From Seison nebaliae (taxonomy: Eukaryota; Rotifera; Pararotatoria; Seisonacea; Seisonidae), in assembly GCA_023231475.1 (NCBI GenBank), contig JALJEE010000436.1, positions 1 through 57,504 of the forward strand: DNA of 57,504 nucleotides. Direction: 5' to 3'. Below the pieces are notes generated by a model. The model was given only the letters and a program-made list of their open reading frames with translations. It was not told where the DNA came from and did no database searches. Below are positions 46,394 through 57,190 of this stretch, one piece after another. How positions within the stretch are numbered: the first letter of the stretch is position 1; every line of letters begins with the position of its first letter. Position numbers and translations under genes: made by a program.

Positions 46394-47547
46394 GTAGTAG
46401 TATGGTCGCTATCTATTTTCTTTCTATGAATGAATAACATGATGATAATCATTTACATTTTCTTTTCTTCTTCCACAAACTACCAAGAAGAACAACGACA
46501 ACAACAACAAAATTCTTTCACAGACAAAAAAACTATTATTAGGAAACTGGGATAATACTGGTGAATTTCCTTCATTTCATCAGTCCTAATCTTTCTGTCT
46601 TCCGATAATATAAGATGAATATACACACATATATACATGAGAGACATATAGGTACATAAGATGTAGATATAATACACCGTCTCCCAACTAATAATATCAT
46701 CATAAGAACCAACTTTTTTAATTTATGGATAATCAATTATCGATTAAGTTCTAATATTTCTTCTAATCGTCGCTTGACTTTACCACTTTTTTTACTACTC
46801 TGTCAAAAAATGGGAGAATGAAATATTCTTCATTCCATCAACCATTTCCAATTGCGTTCCATATAAGGAATATGATTAGAATTGCCGTCATTGCAGGAAG
46901 ATTCGGGTACCTGAGAATTTGAAGAATATTTGTTTATAAAAAAAACATTCAATTGAAATTTGTTGATGAAAAATGAAGTAGTAGTAGAAGTAGAAGAAGA
47001 AGAAGAAGATGATGATGTTGTTGATGATGACGACAACGACAAGAACAGAAAAGGATTGAACGAACTATGAATTTTTTTCGTTTCTATTTCAATAAATTCT
47101 CTCTGTCTATTCTCGTCTGGTGAGGGTTGTGGAAGATGTCTTGTAATCAGAGTAATAAATAGGAGAAATAATAATCGTCATTCCTCTTTTTCGACTTTCT
47201 TATTTCTAATTATGCAGTGGCAGACCCATGTGAGGCAAGACAGCTGTGTGTATGAATTCTCTTAAATTTCCAATTATAATGCAGTAAAGAGCGCTCCAAC
47301 TTCCGTAAAGACGACGAACAAAAATATTTTGGAGAGGAGAGAAAACGAATTTCTTTTTCACTCAATGACATAAAATTCTCATTATACCGCAATGACACAT
47401 GAAATGGAGAAAGGGAATGGTGGATAATACGATTTCCTTGTCAATCTCTTGAGATCAACGGCCAACAATGACATCATCAAAAATTATAATATGAAAATAA
47501 TTTCTTAATACATTTCCGTTAATTTTCAATCAAACTATTTTCGACGA

Positions 47548-48120
47548 ATGGAAAGATCGAAGAAATTCTTCTTCTCCCTTATATCCCTTCTCATTCTCAT
47601 CATCGTTTCTCTTCTCTCCTATCTCCTTCTCAAATCGTTGCCATTTGGCAGCAGCGATTACCGATATGACGAGAGTAGTCACTTGGAGTCAGTACATAAT
47701 CTATCCATGCTTCAGCAGGCACCGTTACGCTTTATTCCATTAAAGAAATTATTCTCCGATTATTCTCAATCAACTCTTCATCACACCAGAACGAAGGGAA
47801 TCAATTGGAAAGATGATAATCGAATAACTACAAGAATGTTCGTACAGAAGACGTTTGTTTATCAAATGCTTTCATTTCTTCCCTTCATCCCCTCGTCCAT
47901 CCGTCCGTCCATTCGTCCAGTTTTCCCTTTCAAAAAAAAAGAAACTATTTGTGTTAACTGTGTTTTCTGGGTAGGAGAATGTCGGTTGGACCACAAAATA
48001 CAATTAATCAACTTCTACATAACATTTCCATTAATCGTTGAGATATCCGGTTACTTGAATAATGGTGCCAGATGTCTCGAGAGAGAAAGAGATAGAGAGA
48101 TAGGAGAATGGAAATCATAA
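47548..48120 (+). CDS. Signal-anchored protein, possible first exon
   Basis: The ATG at 47548 opens MERSKK followed by a strong membrane helix (FFFSLISLLILIIVSLLSYL, residues 7-29). It then reads as a hydrophilic segment with gene-like composition up to about residue 100. Beyond that the frame becomes irregular (Pro-rich, then Lys-rich) and probably runs into intron, so the real exon likely ends earlier. A basic N-terminus before the helix suggests a type II protein with the rest outside the cell. The Ser/Thr-rich extracellular-type frame 1 kb downstream on the same strand could be its continuation, but I found no decisive splice pair. Confidence 0.4.
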   Translation: MERSKKFFFSLISLLILIIVSLLSYLLLKSLPFGSSDYRYDESSHLESVHNLSMLQQAPLRFIPLKKLFSDYSQSTLHHTRTKGINWKDDNRITTRMFVQKTFVYQMLSFLPFIPSSIRPSIRPVFPFKKKETICVNCVFWVGECRLDHKIQLINFYITFPLIVEISGYLNNGARCLERERDREIGEWKS

Positions 48121-49065
48121 ATAAAATCAACTATTAAAAAATGATGAATATCTTCAAATTATTCGGTCGGATGTTCGTTTGAGATACATCTTAACCTTTC
48201 CGCTCGTTTAAGTGCAGAGAAGTTGCTTCATCAATATTTCGTTTGAATGAGAGAAAGATTTTCTTCTCTAGAACAACATTTCCCCCCAGTTACCAATACT
48301 TGAGATATACCTCATCATTTCCAGTTGTTGGAAATTTCGGGATGTTTCGAGAGAGATAATGATGAGGGAGAGAAAGAGAGAGGGGATAAATAAATTCATA
48401 TTCTATCATTATCTTCATCGAGATCGATGTGTCCACAGGATAGATGCACAGGAATGAACGAGACACATTGAATGAAAGACGAAGTGGTAGTGTGAAGGAG
48501 GGCGAAGGAGACACATATGGAAGTGAGAGATAGATGATAAAGAATAGATTTATGATGAAGGAGAATAATCTTTTTTACTTGCATCAATCTTCATAAATAA
48601 TTCTCAAAAAAAATTAATAAGAATCGAACAGTAATTGGAAAGAATTGTGTGAAAATATCCATTCATAAATTCCTTCCCGATCGATCTTCAGATTGAGGAG
48701 GAGATGCAGATAATATGTTTCGGAAAGCGATTTATTTATTAGGCGAATAAATTCCTTTTGATTGATGACATAACTGATTCTCTCCTTCTCCTTTTTTCGA
48801 AAATTAATTTTCATTTTCTTTTAATTAAAAACTGTTTCCCTTTCACCATTTTCCCGACCTGTGCATCGATCCCCATGTCCAAATTTGTATACACATATTT
48901 GTGTCTGTGATTTTTGGGGAGCGGGGAGGAACAATCAATTAATTTCGCCTTAAAATGAATTGGATGAATGAAGGAGAAAGCCTTCAATATATCCCATATT
49001 TACATCGATATGTCTATCGACACCGATATCATTGATGTGATCATAATCATGACAGAACCATATTC
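48121..49065. other. Stretch between two plus-strand frames
   Basis: No gene is seen. It is either intergenic or an intron, if the signal-anchor exon and the Ser/Thr-rich exon are one gene. Confidence 0.4.
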
Positions 49066-51252
49066 ATGTGTTCATCTAATCACTTATACGTGCGCACTCG
49101 TCTGTTAGTCGATTATGCAAAAATATTCATTTATTCTCTGATAATTAAAAGAATATCTTCTTCCTTCCGCTTCTATACCCATATTAGCTTATCATTATCA
49201 CTTAATGCAATCAATACAGTTCCCTTGACTACACCTGCCACTCTGTCGGTGAAGTTGGAAGGAAACGAAGAGGAAATAGTAAGGAAGAATAAGAGCAATG
49301 CACACTTCACTCTCCTCCACTTCCTGTCAACTAGATCTCCAAATGATTATTATAATCAACATTATTCCACCTTAAAACAATTTCATTACACCACCAATCA
49401 TACTTGGAATGAATCAGAAGAGAACAATAATGGTAATCTATCAGATAATAAAATTTTAATTAATTCATCCTATTTCATCGACTTCCAATTATCGGAACAT
49501 CATCAACAACTCGAAAATAATGAAACTACAAAATTATTATCTTCTCTCGATCACTCATTTTCGACCAGGTATCATATTGAAAATTCGACTGACAATTTCT
49601 CATCGTCATTGGAGGAGGTAGTGGAGGAGAATGTGGCAGGAGAAGTCAATAAAAATGACTCAGCATCGGATGATACGATGATAAACATCTCACAGTTTTC
49701 CAGCGAAATTGATGTAGATTATTTAACGAATATCCGATTATCTTCAACAATCTCTACTATTGATGGCCATCAATCTCCAATTTCTTCACATTATACTGCA
49801 CCAAACATTAGAGGAGAAGATAATATTTCTGCATCATCGTCTCCTCTCCTCACATATAACTCATCCTTAAGATCAACATTCCGTGAACATAATGAAACAA
49901 TTGAAAATGTACCAACCAACTTCACTTACTTTACACATTTCCAACAGACACATAATTCCTCCATTCCATCGTATGATAATGAAATAATATCATCATCATC
50001 GAAAAGATTATCTGTCACACCATCTTCAATTTATGTAGAATTAATGAAATCGACAATGAAATCACCTGTGACGGCATACGATGAACATGAAAACATTCTT
50101 ACTTCTATTCCCACGACAAGTGAATCGTTGACACATCATGAAAATTCGACAACTTTACCAAACACGTATGTTCGTACTACTATCGCTACTTCAACTCGAA
50201 TTATTCCTCGCACAAAGCCTAAATTAAATTTAACAATTTCCGATAATTCAGCCACTTCTCCCACATATTCTCCAACTAATCTCGCGGTTACGATAAGTGG
50301 CGACATATTGGAAAGTTTGATGACAAATACGATCAATTCGACACCTATCTCTTCCTCAATCTTCTCATTTCCTCCGTCAACTGATTTCTCTTATGAACTT
50401 CAATCCGCATCCTCCGTTTCCAAGTTACCATCAATTTCGAGTAAAATTGTCAATTCTCGTAATAAAACTTTATTCAGATCAACGACTGAATCATCCCACT
50501 TCTCTACTATTAGCAATTTGGAAGAAAGTTTTCTCGTCTATACGGAAAACTTACCGAAAACTGATGGTGAGGAAATTCCGTTAACATTTCGATTCTCCTC
50601 CATGAAACTTTACGATAATACTACAACTTTAATATCTGATACAACTCTATTAAATGCGATTAATGATATACCTTCAACAGAAACTGCACGACAAACAGAA
50701 GAGACTAGTGAAGAGAATGAAAGAACACTCATCGGACCTCTTTTAACAAAACCTATAAATTCAACAACCACCAAAAGAAGAAGCACAACAACAACAACTA
50801 ATATCATTACTTCTATAATTAATTCAAAGAATACAATTCCTATTGTACCATCGGTAGTAGAGGAAGTGCATTCGACGAACATTCCTCATCCTACACTACA
50901 TTCCACCGAATCTATACAATTCCCTTCCAATTACCCAACATTTGCATTTACTATTCCTTCCACTTCTATTACTCAATCTGACAGTGGAAGCTCCTTTGTC
51001 ACCACTTCTCCCAGTTCAATGTTACATACAACTACATCTGATACGACATCAACTGCTTCAAGCAAACTCAATGGACCAGTAAGTGACGACAGGAAAGATA
51101 TGGTCGTTCTTTGGAATAAGGACAATTTTCACGATTATATCACATCATTAAAATTGTGGAATAGCAAACTATTTCATTTTTTAAAGAAAAGAAATAGAAG
51201 AAAAGTTTCATTTTTCCTTCTAATTCCCTTTAACTTTATTTCTCTTCATTAA
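49066..51252 (+). CDS. Ser/Thr-rich mucin-like protein
   Basis: A 728-codon open frame. The first 45 codons may be intronic: an acceptor-like CAATCAATACAG ends near 49218 and would start the exon at TTPATLSVKLEGNEEE. Beyond that the protein is dominated by Ser, Thr, Asn, Pro and Ile, with many N-glycosylation sequons (NHTW, NSTT, NNTT type) and Thr runs. This is the look of an O-glycosylated extracellular stalk. No Cys-rich module or membrane span is included. A consensus donor GTAAGT at 51079 suggests that the exon may be spliced before the stop at 51252. It could form one gene with the signal-anchor frame at 47548. Confidence 0.5.
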   Translation: MCSSNHLYVRTRLLVDYAKIFIYSLIIKRISSSFRFYTHISLSLSLNAINTVPLTTPATLSVKLEGNEEEIVRKNKSNAHFTLLHFLSTRSPNDYYNQHYSTLKQFHYTTNHTWNESEENNNGNLSDNKILINSSYFIDFQLSEHHQQLENNETTKLLSSLDHSFSTRYHIENSTDNFSSSLEEVVEENVAGEVNKNDSASDDTMINISQFSSEIDVDYLTNIRLSSTISTIDGHQSPISSHYTAPNIRGEDNISASSSPLLTYNSSLRSTFREHNETIENVPTNFTYFTHFQQTHNSSIPSYDNEIISSSSKRLSVTPSSIYVELMKSTMKSPVTAYDEHENILTSIPTTSESLTHHENSTTLPNTYVRTTIATSTRIIPRTKPKLNLTISDNSATSPTYSPTNLAVTISGDILESLMTNTINSTPISSSIFSFPPSTDFSYELQSASSVSKLPSISSKIVNSRNKTLFRSTTESSHFSTISNLEESFLVYTENLPKTDGEEIPLTFRFSSMKLYDNTTTLISDTTLLNAINDIPSTETARQTEETSEENERTLIGPLLTKPINSTTTKRRSTTTTTNIITSIINSKNTIPIVPSVVEEVHSTNIPHPTLHSTESIQFPSNYPTFAFTIPSTSITQSDSGSSFVTTSPSSMLHTTTSDTTSTASSKLNGPVSDDRKDMVVLWNKDNFHDYITSLKLWNSKLFHFLKKRNRRKVSFFLLIPFNFISLH

Positions 51253-52240
51253 CCTAAATCAACAGAGTCTCCTATTCAAACGTAAAAATAATACAATTCG
51301 CTTTTATGAACGAACATTATAACCTTTTATTGAAATTTTTTAATCCTTCATCAAAAATGTGTTCTAAATAAAAAAATGAATAGAATCAAATTTCTATTTT
51401 CTGAAATTTCATTTCCCCAGTTCAGAAGATAGTCAAAATTTTTGATGATGGCCAATAACTAGTCTTCGGCGAACGGCCATTTAATCATAAAGTGTATTTC
51501 AAATATTTTGAAAATACATTTTCAAATACAGTATTTGTTAAGAGACATGATCATAAACTACATAGGAAAGAAAGGAACCGCTAAAGATCAGTTCCCTGAA
51601 TTATTTCAAATCTAAGAACAGGACTGATTGTATTTCAAAAGAGATGAGATCTGATAAATGAGAGAGGTTCAGAGAATAACCTGGAAATTATGAAGCAGTT
51701 ATGGAGAAAAATTGAAAAGATTCATACGTAAAACCATGGAGGACTTACAAATTGACTTTTCGATAGTTGCTCGTTGACGTTTCATTGAAGAATATTTTAC
51801 GTTAAAAATTACCTTCAAATTACAACCACAAATTAACGTGGAAATTCCATAAAGAATTCCACCAATCCGCTAACCACTCATTATATCACATCCATATGGA
51901 AGTAAGCATATGGGTGAATAAATATTTCGAGGTTTGAAAGGTGCTCTTTCGACAGGAAATTATAAAAGTGTAGTTGGAAATGTGATAGGAATTTGGGAAG
52001 TCATTTATGTTCAACAAATAATAAAAAAGCATTTCATTTTCATTTATTCATCAAGAAAAGACAACAGACTAGGCGATTAATTGAGAGGAATTAGGAATAA
52101 TTATTAAAAAACAAATTGTGTGTTTGGACATATTGTGGGGAAAGGAAGAAGGAGAGAGGAGGAACGAAGAATGAAAACGAAAGGTAAAGTTTTTGATTTT
52201 GAAAATGAAGAAATCTAAAAAATAATTATCGAAAAAATCG
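51253..52240. other. Intergenic stretch carrying one copy of a short repeat
   Basis: No gene is seen. It contains a repeat copy at 51683-51812 that recurs in the Yurt intron. Confidence 0.5.
51683..51812. repeat. 130-bp repeat, copy 1
   Basis: Similar to 53391-53513 in direct orientation, best over ACTTACAAATTGAC.TTTCG and GTTGACGTTTCATTGA. Within each copy the motif TTGACGTTTC (TTGACTTTTC in this copy) occurs twice, about 24 bp apart. Confidence 0.7.
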
Positions 52241-55200
52241 TTAGAGTTCGGTAGAAATGGCGGGTCGAGGTATTTTTGATACAGGAATGCCGGAAGAGTT
52301 TCGTCGACTGTTCGACGAATTATTATTCGAATTTTTTATAACATGTTTCGGAATGCCTGTACGATATTGGATACAAGTGACTGAAGGCAATGAACTATCT
52401 TCAAGTTTGTTGGGTGTTATCGTTGTTATTATTCTCTCATCCATCATCTGCATTGTTGTTGTTGTTGTTGTTGATATTGTTGAACTGATAGAAGAGATTT
52501 TTATTTCGTCGATTTTCAATCGATTTTCATTTGTTTTTATTGAAAATTTTGATGGTATTTTCGTCGAACGATTTAATGAGTTTCCAGTAGGAATTGTACA
52601 TGTTGTTGTTGATGATGAAATATTTGATGGTGATGGAAGTGCGATATTCTTTCTAATATTTAGTACTGGTAAGCGTGTAGTCTGATCGGTGGAATTGACA
52701 GGTTTCGATTTAGTTTTGATGGAAATTATTGGAATTGCTGATGGAATATACATTCGATTATTCTCTTGATTATTTGTATCGATCGGAACGATTTCGTTCT
52801 TGACAAACATATCTTCATTCGTATTTGATTTCTCATGATTCTCGTTAAGTATACGCGTTTCCTTTATCTCATTCTCGATCATTTTTAAATTATTCATAAT
52901 CTCATTCTTCTCCTTCGTTGATGAACTGATTGTGTCTTCTCGTTCTTCTTCTGATGATGATGATGATGAAGAAGGGGATGATGATGAAGAAATCATTGAT
53001 TTGACTTCGATTATTACTTCATTTATATTCATTTCTTCTTTCTCCATCTTTTGATTATCATTAATAATTTGATTGTCAAGTTGATTGATTGGATTAATGA
53101 AATCTAAAATCGGTTCAATTACATTTTCTTCATTCATTTTCATCATTCTCTCTTCATTATCACATTCATCCATCAGGTCAATCGGACTAGTGGATTGGGC
53201 CATATCTGGTATAAATTTGTCCAATTCTTCTTCTGCTTCCTTCTCCATCATTCTATTCTGTTGCTGTTCATATAATTGATTAATTTCAAATTCTAAAAAA
53301 AAAGAAAAATGAAATAAATTAAAAATGTTCGTAGATGAGAGTGTTCAAATGAATAAATCAGAGAGTTTAAGAGAAGCAATAGAATTTAATTGGAATTATG
53401 AAGAAGCTCCGAAGGAAGATATGGAAATCATTCATACGTGAAACTAGGGACGACTTACAAATTGACGTTTCGATAGTTGCTTGTTGACGTTTCATTGAGA
53501 AATGTTTTACGTCGGAATTGCCTAATCTATTTTCCCTTTGGAATAAACTAACAAAAATCGAACCTTTATGTAATGGAATATCTTTCGTTTCCTCATCGAT
53601 CTCTTCATCGATCATCGTTTCCTGTAACTTCATCGTTTGTTCACTCACAATTGGAATGTTTCGTTCTGTTGTTTCCGATCCATTTTCATTAACCTCAAAA
53701 TTGTCTTCGTTTAATGAATAATTTTTATTAACTGGAATTATAATTTTATCAGATCTAATTTGATTTAGCTGTTGTTGTTGGACGTTGTTATTTGGAAGCA
53801 ATTTCGAATCTTCTTCATCAATTTTAGATAAACGATGAGAAATGTTCAATTGTGAATTAAACGTGATGGAATTGACTGATTGATTGTTGATATCGGTGGA
53901 GGGTGAAACGGTCGTTTGAGGAATCGGTTGCATAACAACAGGTAAAGATACTGCCGATGTTGTTACGATTGGATCGAGATTATGTCCCAACGGAAATGAA
54001 GCATCGATTGATGATTGTAATGTGCGACGAATAGAATTGGTTTCCCTCCTAGAGAAGCGCTTAGATGGGACGCGATCAAATGATGATGCCATTTGGGAAC
54101 GATTTCGTTGATCGAAATTTACAGTCTCACTTTCCGTTCTACCTTTGTAATGATGAGACGATTTAGTTCGAACGATATTTCTGACGAATGCCGAAATCGA
54201 TTGTCTTCGACTTCGACGTGCTGTACTTGGTAACTTATTCGGATTACTATTATTAGTGTTTGTGGAAGCTGATTGAAATTTGTGATTTTTTGATTGAGTT
54301 GAGCGATATCGTCCACGAATAAAACTTTGATTGTTATTTGCGGTGGTTGTTGGTTCATTGAAACGATCAGTTAATCTTCTCGATACATTTCGTTTTTTAT
54401 CGCCAAAAGCTGAAGTGGAGGATGTGGTCGGATTCTCAATAACTGGAGCGATAGCTAAACGATAAAATGAATGAAATTCAACACAACTCTTCCAAAGATG
54501 TTTACACGATTTCTCATCAACTGAACGAAAAATAAATTCGTATTCTTGTTGCTTCTTCGGAATCATAACATTCTTATTCATTTCATCATCCTCAACACAA
54601 CAAATGGTGAATTGTTGTTTCTTGAATTCGATTTTAACAATTTTCGACCAAGCGAACAATCCCAATTTCTCGTTATTCTGATAAATGAGCAAACCGTTCG
54701 GTGTCAATCCCAAATGATATGTGTTATTATCTTTAGCAATAACGGTATGCATATCGACTCCATACCAATCGAGATGGAAACATTTATCAATGAAATTCTT
54801 ATCACATTCGGACGGCACAAGATTCTTGAGTAATTTCCATTTTTTTATGATTTCTTCCGACAAATCCTCATTCATTCCGTCGTCGTTAAAGAAATCGTGA
54901 TCATTTATAAAACTTTTCGAAAACTCTTTAGCATCATAATCGCCGTGTTCAGTCTGTAGTAAAAGTGAAGCTATGTCAATCTTTTGTTCGTTATTCAAAC
55001 GTTTCTCATAAATCTCTTTTCTTAATTGGAGAACGAACAGATATTTAGTCATGTCATATTTCAATTGATTCTTCTTCGACGGGAAGAATTTCACTTTCAA
55101 CCGAAAACAATAAGGAGGTCCGATTGTACATTGCTTCTTTATCAGTTTCTCACGATCCAGCCAATGATGGATATTATACTCGTCCAAGTATTGTAAACCG

Positions 55201-55445
55201 AAATATTCTTTTTCCATAATGTCCAAATCATAAAACACTTTCATCAACAATTGCTCCCCGTTGCTACGACGGGAGATCTTGAACTGGATAACTTTATCAT
55301 CAAGATAAGTCACGCTACAAATAATTTCGTCGTTATTATACGAAATGGAAGGTGATGAGTTCTTATTAGATTTTTTATTCCGGCTATGTTGCGCAGGATT
55401 ATTTGAACCGCGACGACTTAACCATCGGAAAAATCTTGATGCCAT
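52241..55445 (-). CDS. yrt: Yurt/EPB41L5 FERM-domain protein
   Basis: Two exons (55445-53564 and 53292-52241) join in phase 1 to 977 residues. Residues 1-40 are basic. The FERM domain (about 38-340) matches the Yurt/EPB41L5 subfamily: EKEYFGLQYLD, HHWLDREKLIKKQ, IGPPYCFRLKVKFF, YGVDMHTVIAKDNNTYHLGL and SCKHLWKSCVEFHSFYRL. A FERM-adjacent basic region follows, then a long disordered tail with acidic and Ser/Thr-rich parts. The C-terminus is STEL, which fits a class I PDZ ligand. Yurt proteins bind Crumbs and oppose apical expansion at the lateral membrane of epithelia. The second exon is assigned to this gene because acceptor, phase and strand fit and it has no start of its own; that part is less certain than the FERM part. 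Confidence 0.88.
53391..53513. repeat. 130-bp repeat, copy 2, inside the Yurt intron
   Basis: Matches 51683-51812 in the same orientation. Read on the minus strand, both copies give the similar peptide SMKRQ.ATIE.SICKSS, though no gene context supports coding. Confidence 0.7.
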
Positions 55446-56039
55446 TTCGTCTTCCTATTTTCTTTCACTTCTACTAAATACTTACTAATTAGATATTTTA
55501 AGAGTTCCGTCTCTATTCGCTTGTTTGTTTTTTACTATTAAAATGTGAATTCTTCTCTCTCCATTCTTTCCCATCAACAACAGTCATCAAGTTCTGAGAG
55601 AATCGTTCGATGTATGTGTATATGTATGTGATTCATCAGAAATTTATTATTATTTATTTTATTTTATTTACAAAGTAACCGATAACGAGATTCCGCATCT
55701 ATCCCCACCACTACCGATGGGTACAGTTCAATAATCAGTCTTCGATTTCCCCAAAAATCTTATCATTCAATTCCTTTAGCCATCACTTTCCCTCTACTTA
55801 ATTTTCAAGCTTCAAAAGTTCAATTAATATGTTTTATATCTGTTTCACTTTAATTACGCGGTCATTCAAATTTATACTATTTCCCATGTATCGTCTTTCA
55901 AAAATTATTACCAAAAACGAACTGACAATCATTAGAGAAGGTAAGGCATTGATCCATAAAAGCTCTTAAAAAGCTACAAATGTAACCTTTAAATGTAAAA
56001 CAAATTTAGTTTTTGGAACGAAATGAAAAATCTGAATAT
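55446..56039. other. Upstream region of Yurt, nothing else seen
   Basis: AT-rich with no long frames. Presumably includes the Yurt promoter. Confidence 0.4.
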
Positions 56040-56770
56040 TTTGTTTCGAATATGATCTACCACGATATAAGAGAGATAACGGAGGTCGATGGTGGAAGCA
56101 TGGAGATGGGATATTGTAAAGTATAGTATTGACAGAAAAATTTTGCAGGACTGTTGAATTGTTCACACTCTGCATATGTCGGATGAGGAAAAGAAGATAT
56201 GTTAATATCGGAAACGAGTGACAAATACCTCTTAACGATTAACAATGGGAAAGAGGAGATGCCCATTAGACAGAATATAAATGCTCGATTGAAGGGACGT
56301 TTGCATCCGAGTAAGATGCGGCAGCACCGATTGTATGCTCTATCCATAGAGGTCATGGACTGTATGGAAAATGAGATAGATGCCTGAATTCCATAAAAAT
56401 CCGTGCAGAATGTACGAAATAGCTGGATTTTCAGTTCGATTGAAAATAGTTTACATCGATGGTGAAAGGAATAAAACGCTCGGATAAATTTCGATCTAAT
56501 TTTATCGATGGACGATGAAGATTTCAAACGATTATCGATTCTACATCCGAGGAAAATGAGATCATTATAAACTATTTCTCGAAGTTCAGAATATCGAGGT
56601 AAAATCGTTCGATTAGTTATGATTTTGGAACTTCCTGTTGTTACATTCAATTCCGCACTGGCTCATTCTTCTCACCACTACATCATAAACCATTTTCAGA
56701 TTTTTTGATGAGGTTGCGAGGATGACTATATCATCAGCTTATGCAAGAACTGCGGGATAATTATAGTTTT
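56040..56770 (-). mobile_element. LINE fragment, copy 3
   Basis: On the minus strand a degraded palm block (ADDIVILATSSKNL, from about 56750) leads into an open 197-codon thumb and C-terminal part (56650-56057). That part has IFLGCRIDNRLKSSSSIDKI and MDRAYNRCCRILLGCKRPFN. The same blocks occur in the other two copies (for example LDRAYNRLFRKMICCFHRCN), so all three belong to one family. The reading is broken at the active site and the element is 5'-truncated. Confidence 0.8.
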
Positions 56771-56954
56771 CCATAGAATGAAGAATGAAGAATGATAGAA
56801 CAATTATTATGAAGAAGAATAAAAATTAAATAACCATTAAATAAACTAATTTTTTTCTTTAACTTCCAATTTATTCCAACGGGAATTGTTTTAAATACAT
56901 AATTTTTTTTAATAAAATACAAAAGGTTTAATATTTAATTAAATAACAAAATAA

Positions 56955-56988
56955 AATAAAAGTTTAAACTATAGTTTAAACTTTTATT
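56955..56988. repeat. Perfect 34-bp palindrome
   Basis: The left half AATAAAAGTTTAAACTA is followed directly by its exact reverse complement, with no spacer. Flanking bases do not extend it. The surrounding DNA is very AT-rich and has no gene. Confidence 0.85.
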
Positions 56989-57190
56989 GAAAAGTTTTAA
57001 CAAATTTTTATTTTTAAAAAAACTAAAAACCTAAAACCAAATGTTAAGACTTTCATTTGAATAAAAGTTATGCATTTTTCCAAATAATGTTAAGTGTTTT
57101 AGAGAAATACGCATAAAGGTAAATAACACGTTTTATTGAATTCCTTTAATTTTGTTAAATCTTAAATCTAAAATCTTCTTCCTAATACGG

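Larger units (their letters stand above)
45418..47547. other. Intergenic stretch with microsatellites
   Basis: No gene is recognised. It contains a CA-repeat (about 45765-45797) and an 11-unit ATC-type repeat (46361-46393), plus GAA/GAT-rich DNA around 46980-47040 that yields spurious Ser-rich frames. Confidence 0.5.

Noticed and set aside
46830-47042. Ser-rich minus-strand frame
   Set aside because: It arises from GAA/GAT simple-sequence DNA and has no other support.
53085-53279. Plus-strand Ser/Ile-rich frame
   Set aside because: Antisense of the acidic tail exon of Yurt.
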